A stretch of DNA of 24,456 nucleotides, from assembly GCA_038326615.1 (NCBI GenBank), contig JBBQKF010000045.1:1-24456 (forward strand). The letters run 5' to 3'. The notes under the pieces were generated by a model. The model was given only the letters and a program-made list of their open reading frames with translations, was not told the DNA's origin and made no database searches. Numbering within the stretch: the stretch's first letter is position 1; each line of letters opens with the position of its first letter. The position numbers were made by a program, and so were the translations under genes. This DNA comes from JBBQKF01 sp038326615. Lineage in GTDB: Bacteria; Bacillota; Clostridia; Saccharofermentanales; UBA5734. Of the stretch, positions 7,584 to 14,275 are shown one piece after another.

Positions 7584-8804
7584 CTATTTATTCTTTAAAA
7601 GCACAAGTTGTTTACCAAATCCATCAATTTCTTTATTATAATGACTTGTCGAAAACACAAAAATCAACAATCCACAAAAAGCACACCCAGCACTTATCCA
7701 GAACATCTGATAAATACCAAACAAATCGATAAATATGCCACCAAAAAAACTGCCAAGAATGCTGCCTACGCCATAATAGCATGAGGTTGCGATCGAAAGG
7801 TATGTTGAGTTAAGTCCTTTAGGGGCAATGATTTTAATATAATAAACCGAAGCAGGTAGAAAAAGGCCAAAAGAAACCGCCTGCATAGCCTGAACTAATA
7901 TCAAACCGGTAACTGAAGGAACGATGATATGCAAAATTATACGAACAACAAAAAATACCATTGATATAATAATTAAAGCAGTATCTTTGTATTTCAACAG
8001 TAGCCGGCGAGATAGGAAAAGTACGGGCACTTCACTTAAAGCCATAACAAAAAGTGCTATCCCGAAGTCCGCATTTGTTCCACCCTTTTGATTAAGAAGG
8101 AGAGGAAAAAATGTTGCTACAGCTCGCATTCCTGTAAAAACGAGCGTTGAAGAAATAAGAAAATATATGAATCTGCCAGATTCTTTTATTTCAAACTTCG
8201 ACTTTTCTATTTTTGTAGTATTACTGCACTCCCGGGTTATGACACCTTCATTTTTGCCGTTAAAAAAACAAAATCCTACTGAAATCAGAATCAAAAAGAA
8301 ATGTGTAATAAACATCATGTTATAACCGAACTTGTCCAGCATAAACCCGAAAACGGCTGCTGTAAGAGCATATCCAAGAGATCCCATGCCCCTTGTAAGC
8401 CCATAATCTAGCCAGGGTTTACGATTGGCAATATCAACTGTCCAGCTATCAATTATTGTAGGCATAGAATTTTCTGTAAAAGAAATGAAAAGACAAATCA
8501 AAACTATGATATATATCGACTTGTAAAAAACAGGTATAAGAAGAGCTACTAATCCTGAGAGAATAAGACACATAATAAGGACATTACGGATGGTCTTTCG
8601 TCTGTCACAATAGTTCCCCCAAAATGGCTGCCCAACAATGCTTGCCACAGATATTGCAGACATTGCCATTCCGATTTGAATTTCGTTATAACCTTTCGAC
8701 TTTAGATAAAGCACAAGGAACGCAAAAAATGTGCAATAACCAGACCAAAAAAACCATTGAAGGCCGCCAAAACCGATATTCTCTTTATTTATAATTTTAT
8801 TCAA
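7584..8804 (-). CDS. MFS permease (MFS_1_like, sugar or nucleoside type)
   Basis: This 406-residue integral membrane protein has about twelve hydrophobic helices in two halves with a short cytoplasmic loop (about residues 190-210), the layout of major facilitator transporters. The start (FGGLQWFFWSGYCTFFAFLVLYLKSKG split over helix 1), the loop GQPFWGNYCDRRKTIR and a C-terminal GSILGSFFGGIF resemble the MFS_1_like group that includes LacY, NupG and HcaT relatives. Substrate cannot be read from sequence. The frame opens with TTG at 8802-8804; AAGGAG six bases upstream supports that codon, and no in-frame ATG is nearby. The gene is divergent from tmcAL across 110 bp. No terminator is visible past its stop. 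Confidence 0.85.
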   Translation of the reverse strand: MNKIINKENIGFGGLQWFFWSGYCTFFAFLVLYLKSKGYNEIQIGMAMSAISVASIVGQPFWGNYCDRRKTIRNVLIMCLILSGLVALLIPVFYKSIYIIVLICLFISFTENSMPTIIDSWTVDIANRKPWLDYGLTRGMGSLGYALTAAVFGFMLDKFGYNMMFITHFFLILISVGFCFFNGKNEGVITRECSNTTKIEKSKFEIKESGRFIYFLISSTLVFTGMRAVATFFPLLLNQKGGTNADFGIALFVMALSEVPVLFLSRRLLLKYKDTALIIISMVFFVVRIILHIIVPSVTGLILVQAMQAVSFGLFLPASVYYIKIIAPKGLNSTYLSIATSCYYGVGSILGSFFGGIFIDLFGIYQMFWISAGCAFCGLLIFVFSTSHYNKEIDGFGKQLVLLKNK

Positions 8805-8868
8805 ATATGACTCCTTATTTGTTTAATATTATTTGGGATAAGGTTTTAGTTCCTTTTTATATCAATCT

Positions 8869-8898
8869 ATTGTATCATAATTAATATTATATTTATAG
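8869..8898. promoter_or_regulatory. Divergent promoter region between the MFS gene and tmcAL
   Basis: For the MFS gene the minus strand reads TGATACAAT (8869-8877), an extended -10. For tmcAL the plus strand reads TTGTAT (8870-8875), 17 bp, then TTATAG (8893-8898). The two candidates overlap, so transcription of the two genes could be mutually exclusive. Both calls are weak matches. Confidence 0.35.
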
Positions 8899-8914
8899 AA
8901 AGCGCGGTAAGTTT

Positions 8915-10291
8915 ATGATTACCATCGGAATTATATCAGAATATAATCCGTTCCATTACGGACATTTATATCAAATTAAGAAAGCGCGTGAAATATTCGG
9001 CGAAGACTGCGCAGTTATTGCGATAATGAGCGGCAATTTTGTCCAGCGTGGCGAAGCTGCGTTGCTGGACAAATGGTCGCGCGCACGGGCAGCTCTTCTT
9101 TGCGGCGTGAACCTCGTGATAGAGCTGCCGGTCGTGTACGCGACGGGCAGCGCCGAACGCTTTGCTGACGGCGGCGTTGCCCTTGCCGCTGCCACCGGAC
9201 TTTGCGATTATCTCGTTTTCGGCTCCGAATCCGGAGAACTTAAATCTCTAAACTCGCTTGCCGAAATACTTGCATTTGAACCACAACCTTATAAAGAAAG
9301 CCTTAAAAACTATCTTTCTCAGGGATTGTCTTTTCCTGTTTCCCGACAAAAAGCCCTAATAGATTTTGCGCCACATTTAATGGCTGATGAATTGCTAGGG
9401 ACTTCAAACAATATATTAGCAATCGAGTACCTTAAGTCCATGAAGAGACGAAATATAATAAGCATGAAACCTTTCACTATAAAAAGAGAAGGTCAGCAAT
9501 ATAACGAAACAAATCCGGTGGATAAAGATGCTGAAAAATCACATTTTTGGAGTGCAAGTGCAATAAGAGCAGTTGTTGCAAATTCTACCTCTTCATCAAA
9601 AATAACTCTTAGTGAATCACCATCGTCTGAGTTAGCAAAACAATCAGATAATTTCAAATTTTCTTCAACCGCTTCGGTAATAAATACTCTAATCAATGCC
9701 ATGCCCAAAGAGTCACTTGCGATTTTAATTAAAAAACTTATGGACAAAGAATGTATCACAACAAAAGAATCTTTCTCAGACAATATTTACGCTTTTCTTC
9801 GCGCAGTGCCCAGTCAATCGCTTGAAGAAATCCCTGGGATGAATGAAGGTTTAGCAAATAGACTTAAAGAATATGTCCGAAACAATACAGATAACGAAAA
9901 CCCTCTTGCAGCACTTATTCAAAATGGTACCTCTAAGCGTCACCCCTCAACCAGAATCCAAAGAGCATTATTTAATATGATTTTAGGAATTCAGAACAAA
10001 GATCTTGCTTTATTTGATTCCAAAGGAGGTCCATTATATCTGAGAATACTTGGATTTGACAAAAAAGGCCGCTATTTACTTAAAATGATGAAAGCACAAG
10101 CAACACTTCCTATCTTAATGAAAGGATCGGATTTCCTTGAATATTCCAAAATTGAAGAAAACAATGCATTAAACAGAATGGCAAAGCTTGATTGTATCGC
10201 TACTGATTTATGGATGTTTCACATAAATAAGAAGAGTGGATGTGATTTTACAACTCCACCCGTTTCATTTCTCCGAGCACCCAAGCGGTAA
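8915..10291 (+). CDS. tmcAL: tRNA(Met) cytidine acetate ligase
   Basis: TmcAL (formerly YlbM/DUF795) activates acetate with ATP and acetylates the wobble cytidine of elongator tRNA-Met (ac4C34). The N-terminal nucleotidyltransferase core is clear: GIISEYNPFHYGH with HYGH at 14-17, MSGNFVQRGE (38-47), and FGSESG (102-107). SASAIR (213-218) is the second signature. At 458 residues it is longer than typical (about 400-415), with a Ser-rich segment after residue 220. It is the only plus-strand gene here. Its ribosome site (GGTAAG) is weak. Codons for roughly residues 30-109 are about 60% GC by hand count, against 33-35% just outside, suggesting a recombined segment. Its stop overlaps the convergent flavoprotein gene by 44 bp. 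In many Firmicutes this gene sits next to pta-ackA, which fits its nearby position. Confidence 0.93.
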   Translation: MITIGIISEYNPFHYGHLYQIKKAREIFGEDCAVIAIMSGNFVQRGEAALLDKWSRARAALLCGVNLVIELPVVYATGSAERFADGGVALAAATGLCDYLVFGSESGELKSLNSLAEILAFEPQPYKESLKNYLSQGLSFPVSRQKALIDFAPHLMADELLGTSNNILAIEYLKSMKRRNIISMKPFTIKREGQQYNETNPVDKDAEKSHFWSASAIRAVVANSTSSSKITLSESPSSELAKQSDNFKFSSTASVINTLINAMPKESLAILIKKLMDKECITTKESFSDNIYAFLRAVPSQSLEEIPGMNEGLANRLKEYVRNNTDNENPLAALIQNGTSKRHPSTRIQRALFNMILGIQNKDLALFDSKGGPLYLRILGFDKKGRYLLKMMKAQATLPILMKGSDFLEYSKIEENNALNRMAKLDCIATDLWMFHINKKSGCDFTTPPVSFLRAPKR

Positions 10292-11930
10292 GTTCACTAA
10301 GCGCTGGATGAATTACCATGGAAAGTTTAATTGGGTTGATATTACCTTTAGGCACACAAAACTTTTGTGTCTCACCTGGTTGTCCCGAAAGTGAATCGCC
10401 TTTCTCAATAATACAACTTCCTCCAACGTTCATAAGATAAACATATGATTGTATAAGAATAGCAGCATGAGGGCCAACGATATGTGCACCTAATATTTTC
10501 TGATTCCTGTCTACTATTAACTTAACAAATCCATCATCGGAATCGCCCTCTTCATAACCAAGGGCAAATCCTTTTGCTATTGAGGAATAGTGTTTGATCC
10601 CGACAAAAATAGTTCCTTCAATCGCTAATGCCTGCTTTTCGGTAAGCCCAACATGAGCAACCTGTGGCCATGTATATATAGCCCACGGAACACTGGAATA
10701 ATCAGCCTTTTTAGGTATGTCGTTTGCATGAAATATATTGTGAACACAAATATCCGCCTCATAATTTGCTTTATGACGGAACTGATATTTACCATTAATA
10801 TCTCCCAACGCATAAATCCCTTTTTGGGAAGTTTGTATAAATTCGTCAGTAACAATCCAACCCTTTTTATCGAGTAAGATTTGAGTTTTTACTAGATTTA
10901 ATTCATTTGTATTTGGAATTATTCCTGTTGCCACAAATATTTCGTCACAACTTACTTCCACTCTTTCGCCACTCACTTCATTTTCAAGAGTAAGCGATTT
11001 TATTGTGCCATTTCGTATTACTTTTTTAACATTAGTTCCTGTATGAACATCTATACCAACTGCAACGAATTGTCTCTTTACAAATTCACTGATTTCCTCT
11101 TCCTCAAGAGGCAAAATATTCTGTTTTTTCTCAATCAATGTCACCTTAACTCCCATAGAAGAAAATATGTGGGCAAATTCTGCTCCTATTGCGCCAGCAC
11201 CAAGTATTGCCATGCTCTTCATAAGTTTTTCGGGGAATTTTTCATTAAAAAATGACTCTGACGTAATATATCCAGCTTCTTCAAGACCTTCAATAGGAGG
11301 TACAAAAGTCTTAGCCCCTGGACATACAACAATAGTTTCGCCTGTTATTTCTTCAGAATAATTGCCATAATTATCTTTAACTTTTAATGTTTTTTCGCCA
11401 GTAAATTCTGCAACACCTTTGTAAACAGTTACACCAGGATAGGTTGCAGTTTCTATCTCGAGACTTTTGCTGATATCAATTTGTTGCCACATACGCTTTG
11501 ATATTTTTTCCCAATCAATGCTTATAGAATTATTACCATTTCCATTGATATTTATATGGTTATTTATATTGCTACTATTGTTGATGTCATCATTGCTATT
11601 TTCAAATTCACTTTTACTGTTAGTATTTTCTTTATCATCAGAAAATAATAGAGTACCCGTTTTTCTATCATTATCAAAAATATCTTTTGATTTATTGTTA
11701 TTAGCTTCAACATTAAAACAGTCTATACCGATTTTCGAGGCATGCAAGAAAGACCTAATTGCGTCAGCTGGTGCTACTAAAACTTTCGAAGGAATACACC
11801 CCCTTGTAAGGCATGTTCCTCCGAATTTTGAATGCTCGATTATAGCGCAACTCTTATTATTCATAACTGCACCTTCAACAATGCTTAATCCAATTCCGGC
11901 TCCAATAACAATAACATCAAACTTTTTCAT
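10248..11930 (-). CDS. Class I flavoprotein disulfide reductase (dihydrolipoyl dehydrogenase-like) with Asn-rich insert
   Basis: This is an FAD-dependent pyridine nucleotide-disulfide oxidoreductase. The FAD motif is VIVIGAGIGLSI (6-17), close to the GTGSG form of mycothione reductase and archaeal-type LPD homologues. The redox pair is Cys40/Cys45 in GGTCLTRGCIPSK. The NAD(H) Rossmann motif is AILGAGAIGAEF, with Glu ending the second strand (LIEKK), which favours NADH. HPALSE near the C-terminus supplies the His-x4-Glu acid/base pair. An extra Asn/Ser/Asp-rich segment of about 60 residues (about 77-136) splits the FAD domain between GIDC and IDWEKI. The ATG at 11928-11930 has AAAAAGGAG upstream; an earlier TTG is unlikely. 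No 2-oxoacid dehydrogenase genes adjoin it; its neighbours are a glutaredoxin and an FTR-type reductase, so the substrate may be a protein or small-thiol disulfide. Confidence 0.87.
   Translation of the reverse strand: MKKFDVIVIGAGIGLSIVEGAVMNNKSCAIIEHSKFGGTCLTRGCIPSKVLVAPADAIRSFLHASKIGIDCFNVEANNNKSKDIFDNDRKTGTLLFSDDKENTNSKSEFENSNDDINNSSNINNHININGNGNNSISIDWEKISKRMWQQIDISKSLEIETATYPGVTVYKGVAEFTGEKTLKVKDNYGNYSEEITGETIVVCPGAKTFVPPIEGLEEAGYITSESFFNEKFPEKLMKSMAILGAGAIGAEFAHIFSSMGVKVTLIEKKQNILPLEEEEISEFVKRQFVAVGIDVHTGTNVKKVIRNGTIKSLTLENEVSGERVEVSCDEIFVATGIIPNTNELNLVKTQILLDKKGWIVTDEFIQTSQKGIYALGDINGKYQFRHKANYEADICVHNIFHANDIPKKADYSSVPWAIYTWPQVAHVGLTEKQALAIEGTIFVGIKHYSSIAKGFALGYEEGDSDDGFVKLIVDRNQKILGAHIVGPHAAILIQSYVYLMNVGGSCIIEKGDSLSGQPGETQKFCVPKGNINPIKLSMVIHPALSELTAWVLGEMKRVEL
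11523..11702 (-). repeat. Asn-rich low-complexity coding insert in the flavoprotein
   Basis: About 60 extra codons, dominated by AAT/AAC (Asn) with Ser, Asp and Ile, lie between conserved blocks of the FAD domain. The purest part covers about 11530-11605. It keeps frame, so the enzyme can still be made. Boundaries are approximate, judged from where family sequence stops and resumes. Confidence 0.7.
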
Positions 11931-11943
11931 ATAAAACTCCTTT

Positions 11944-12018
11944 TTAAGCAAAAACCATTTTTGATAAGAAATTCATTTCTTTAAAGAAATTTTCTAAAAT
12001 ATCTTTATAACTATACAT
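11944..12018 (-). CDS. Possible 24-residue leader or small ORF upstream of the flavoprotein
   Basis: An ATG at 12016-12018 opens a 24-codon frame beginning MYSYKDILENFF and ending KMVFA, with its TAA directly before the flavoprotein's AAGGAG site. Tight placement suggests a leader peptide or coupled small protein. The ribosome site is poor (GGGGA, 9 nt away) and I know no homologue. A perfect 16-bp palindrome, ATTTCTTTAAAGAAAT, lies inside it at 11975-11990 and could be a regulator site instead. It may well be chance. Confidence 0.25.
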   Translation of the reverse strand: MYSYKDILENFFKEMNFLSKMVFA

Positions 12019-12157
12019 TATTTTCAATCCCCGATAGGTTATTTAAATTACAATTATCTCTAATTTATGATAGGACCTGCGACGAAATGTATTCTTTTTG
12101 AATATTATTTAGAGATTAATAATAATACAATAGATTGATTGAGAAACCCTACTTTTG

Positions 12158-12922
12158 TTATGAAAACCTTTCAAATCTTTCCTTTGTCGCTTTGCAAATC
12201 GGACAAACATCCGGTGGCAAATCTCTTGCACACAGATATCCACAAACCTTGCAACGCCAAACAGGATATTTACTACCTGGAAATATTTCATTTGACTCTA
12301 GCATTTTTTCTGATTTCCTATCATCAGAATTTTGTTCATTTTTTAGATTCGCTTCACTAATTTTGCTTCTTGTATCACTTACATTTTTTGTATTTTTCGT
12401 GTCGTTATTGCTATTGTTATTGTTATTGTTATCGTTATTTTTATCCATCTTTTCATTATCCTCGACACCCCTGCGCTCTGGAATAGAATGAGGTTCCTTT
12501 TTACCATCAAAAACATCCTTTGAAACGTATAGGCTACAATAACACATGCCGAATTCTGTAACATCAGCATCACGATAATCACAAGGGCAAATAATATCAA
12601 GATCTTTGGCCTTATCCCCTGCTGATAATCTACAAGGGCAACTTCTGTATCCATATCTTTTCACATTTATAAGCAAGCTGTTCATCAGAAAATCGACAAA
12701 ATCTTTATCTGGATTTATTAAGTATCCAGATCCAGATGCGTCCTTAACTATTTCGTTAAAAATAGCCTCTTTTTCTTCGTGAGTAGGTATATATCTATTA
12801 CTATTACTATTACTATTATTATTATTATTGCTATTACTATTACTATTACTATTATTATTACTATTCTTACTATTATTACTATTATTACTATTGTTACTAT
12901 TGTTACTATTGTTCATTTCCAT
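12158..12922 (-). CDS. Ferredoxin:thioredoxin reductase catalytic domain fused to a rubredoxin-like domain
   Basis: Residues 43-150 (from the ATG at 12922) match the catalytic subunit of ferredoxin:thioredoxin/disulfide reductases, a [4Fe-4S] enzyme that passes electrons from ferredoxin to a disulfide. The cysteine pattern is CPC (95-97), 14 residues, CPC (112-114), 12 residues, CYC (127-129); plant FTR has CHC at the last site. The C-terminus has a rubredoxin-like four-Cys site: CKVC (224-227), 12 residues, CPIC (240-243), as in rubrerythrin tails. Two low-complexity parts are unusual: an Asn/Ser tract at 4-42 and an Asn/Asp/Lys/Ser linker at about 153-215 joining the domains. The start is uncertain: AAAGGAG at about 12961-12967 is too far from the in-frame TTG (12943) or the ATGs (12922, 12916). 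The glutaredoxin-like gene lies just upstream. Confidence 0.87.
   Translation of the reverse strand: MEMNNSNNSNNSNNSNNSKNSNNNSNSNSNSNNNNNSNSNSNRYIPTHEEKEAIFNEIVKDASGSGYLINPDKDFVDFLMNSLLINVKRYGYRSCPCRLSAGDKAKDLDIICPCDYRDADVTEFGMCYCSLYVSKDVFDGKKEPHSIPERRGVEDNEKMDKNNDNNNNNNSNNDTKNTKNVSDTRSKISEANLKNEQNSDDRKSEKMLESNEIFPGSKYPVWRCKVCGYLCARDLPPDVCPICKATKERFERFS
12402..12446 (-). repeat. Short Asn-codon microsatellite in the FTR-rubredoxin linker
   Basis: On the plus strand this is a run of TTATTG-like hexamers, which on the coding strand reads mostly AAC/AAT codons (Asn, with one Ser and Asp at the edges). It lies between the FTR and rubredoxin domains. Confidence 0.85.
12795..12913. repeat. Trinucleotide microsatellite encoding an Asn/Ser tract
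   Basis: About 119 bp on the plus strand consist of ATT and ACT triplets with a few GTT, GCT and CTT variants. On the coding (minus) strand these are AAT, AGT and AAC, giving 39 residues that are nearly all Asn and Ser. The opposite frame would read poly-Leu, which is a shadow. Such tracts are prone to replication slippage, and triplet changes keep the frame. Confidence 0.95.
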
Positions 12923-12981
12923 AAAATTTAAAATGATTAGCAATTTGCCAAATCACTTACTCCTTTCCCACTTGCGATTAA

Positions 12982-13269
12982 TCAGGAAAACAAGTCTTTT
13001 AGTTTATCAGGATCATATCCAATAATGCAATTTTCTTTATTTATTACAACAGTCGGATATGCTGTTCTGTTAGTGAACTTTCTTAGTTCTTCAAATGCAA
13101 GATTTTCAGCATCTTCATCTAGCATATCCATATCTACATATGAATATTTCACTCCGAGTTGCTTAAGTAAATTTTTTGTCTTTTGACACCAGCCACAAGT
13201 ACTCAAAGTAAATAGCAGGATATCTCCTTTATCAATTCCATCAACTTGTTTTACATAATTTAGTTTCAT
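12982..13269 (-). CDS. Glutaredoxin/NrdH-like thiol-disulfide protein (CGWC)
   Basis: This 95-residue thioredoxin-fold protein has the active site STCGWCQKTK (Cys25/Cys28), the cis-Pro loop TAYPTVVIN and the glutaredoxin tail CIIGYDPDKLKDLF. CGWC differs from the CPYC of classical glutaredoxins. It should reduce client disulfides in the cytosol. The start follows GGAG with an 8-nt spacer. It sits directly upstream of the FTR-rubredoxin gene (stop at 12982), most likely in one transcript. From family knowledge, a ferredoxin:disulfide reductase with an NrdH-like protein supplies electrons to an anaerobic ribonucleotide reductase in Methanosarcina, so a similar pairing is plausible here; no nrd gene is in view. 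Confidence 0.88.
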   Translation of the reverse strand: MKLNYVKQVDGIDKGDILLFTLSTCGWCQKTKNLLKQLGVKYSYVDMDMLDEDAENLAFEELRKFTNRTAYPTVVINKENCIIGYDPDKLKDLFS

Positions 13270-13340
13270 AAATAATACTCCATTTAAATTTTTTGTTTCC
13301 TAATATTTATAGATTTGCCAACACTACCTAATTTATAAAA

Positions 13341-14126
13341 TCAAAAATGATAAATTTCTTTCTTAAATCCTTTAAATAATCCTGATGCGACTAAAATTAT
13401 TATACCACAAATTGTTAAAACTAGTATATTTGTAACGTAGTCTCCAAAATTACTGCTTTGCTTAATATAAATCCCTAGTAGTGCCCATGCTATTACACTT
13501 GAGTAGTAGATATCTCTATTTTTCATGATATAAATTATCCCAAGAATTATCCCAATTACAACCATTGCAGATGTCCAGATATCCTGTGAAATCCCAAACC
13601 AATCCCATTTTATATCAACCAAAACAGCTGTAACATTTGCTATTGTTGCTATGCTAATCCAACCAAGATAAATGCTGATAGGCATTTTTATGAAAAATGA
13701 AGAAACGCTTATTTTCTTTTCTTTTCCAATCTCAAGATTCTTATATATTAATAAAAGAAATATTAAAAGTCCAAGCATAACTACTAAACTTAAAGTTAAT
13801 TGTCGATAATGCCATGCAAAAATCCAGGCAATATTGAATATACAAGAAATTGCAAAATTCCATTTCATTTTCGAGATATCTGACGCATCTTGATTTTTGC
13901 CAAAAGCATTTCTCAACTGTACGATTACCGATATTAGTAAAATAAGATATATTACTCCCCAAATAGCAAATGTTAGTCCTGTAGGTACAAATAAATTAGG
14001 GTATAAATCAGATAGTTCGCCTGTGTTGTAACCATTAATCGGCAAAATATTTGCAAGTGCATTTACTGTAATCATTGCCAGAAGCATAATAAAATTAATA
14101 ATTGCCATTATTCTGATTTTAGTCAT
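13341..14126 (-). CDS. TspO/MBR-like multi-pass membrane protein (long form)
   Basis: This 261-residue protein is almost entirely hydrophobic, with about seven or eight membrane segments. The first third, NALANILPINGYNTGELSD followed by PNLFVPTGLTFAIWGVIYL, is the pattern of bacterial proteins annotated as tryptophan-rich sensory proteins (TspO/MBR-related). Canonical TspO has five helices and about 160 residues, so this is the longer variant, whose ligand and role are unknown. The start is secure: GGAGGAAA just before the ATG. It is 71 bp upstream of the glutaredoxin-like gene on the same strand and could be co-transcribed with the redox genes. A terminator upstream separates it from oppA. 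Confidence 0.7.
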   Translation of the reverse strand: MTKIRIMAIINFIMLLAMITVNALANILPINGYNTGELSDLYPNLFVPTGLTFAIWGVIYLILLISVIVQLRNAFGKNQDASDISKMKWNFAISCIFNIAWIFAWHYRQLTLSLVVMLGLLIFLLLIYKNLEIGKEKKISVSSFFIKMPISIYLGWISIATIANVTAVLVDIKWDWFGISQDIWTSAMVVIGIILGIIYIMKNRDIYYSSVIAWALLGIYIKQSSNFGDYVTNILVLTICGIIILVASGLFKGFKKEIYHF

Positions 14127-14221
14127 ATAAATTTCCTCCTAATAATTTTTAATAAATTAGTTTTTGTTACCTTGATTTTTTAGTTGTTATGAATAATTCA
14201 ATTTTGATTAAATTTGATGAA

Positions 14222-14248
14222 TAAAAAAGGTGTAGCTTACGCTACACC
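14222..14248 (-). terminator. Rho-independent terminator after oppA
   Basis: On the minus strand an 8-bp perfect stem, GGTGTAGC / GCTACACC (14241-14248 and 14229-14236), with loop GTAA is followed directly by six T. It lies 28 bp past the oppA stop. Confidence 0.95.
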
Positions 14249-14275
14249 TTTAACAGTCTTTAAATATTTTGCAAA

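Noticed and set aside
11467..11934. 155-codon plus-strand frame opposite the flavoprotein gene
   Set aside because: It is antisense to a well-supported enzyme and rich in Leu/Ser from the Asn-codon tract; no start signal.
12828..13025. Plus-strand frame of nearly pure leucine followed by a hydrophobic stretch
   Set aside because: It is the antisense reading of the Asn/Ser triplet repeat; it has no ribosome site or family sequence.
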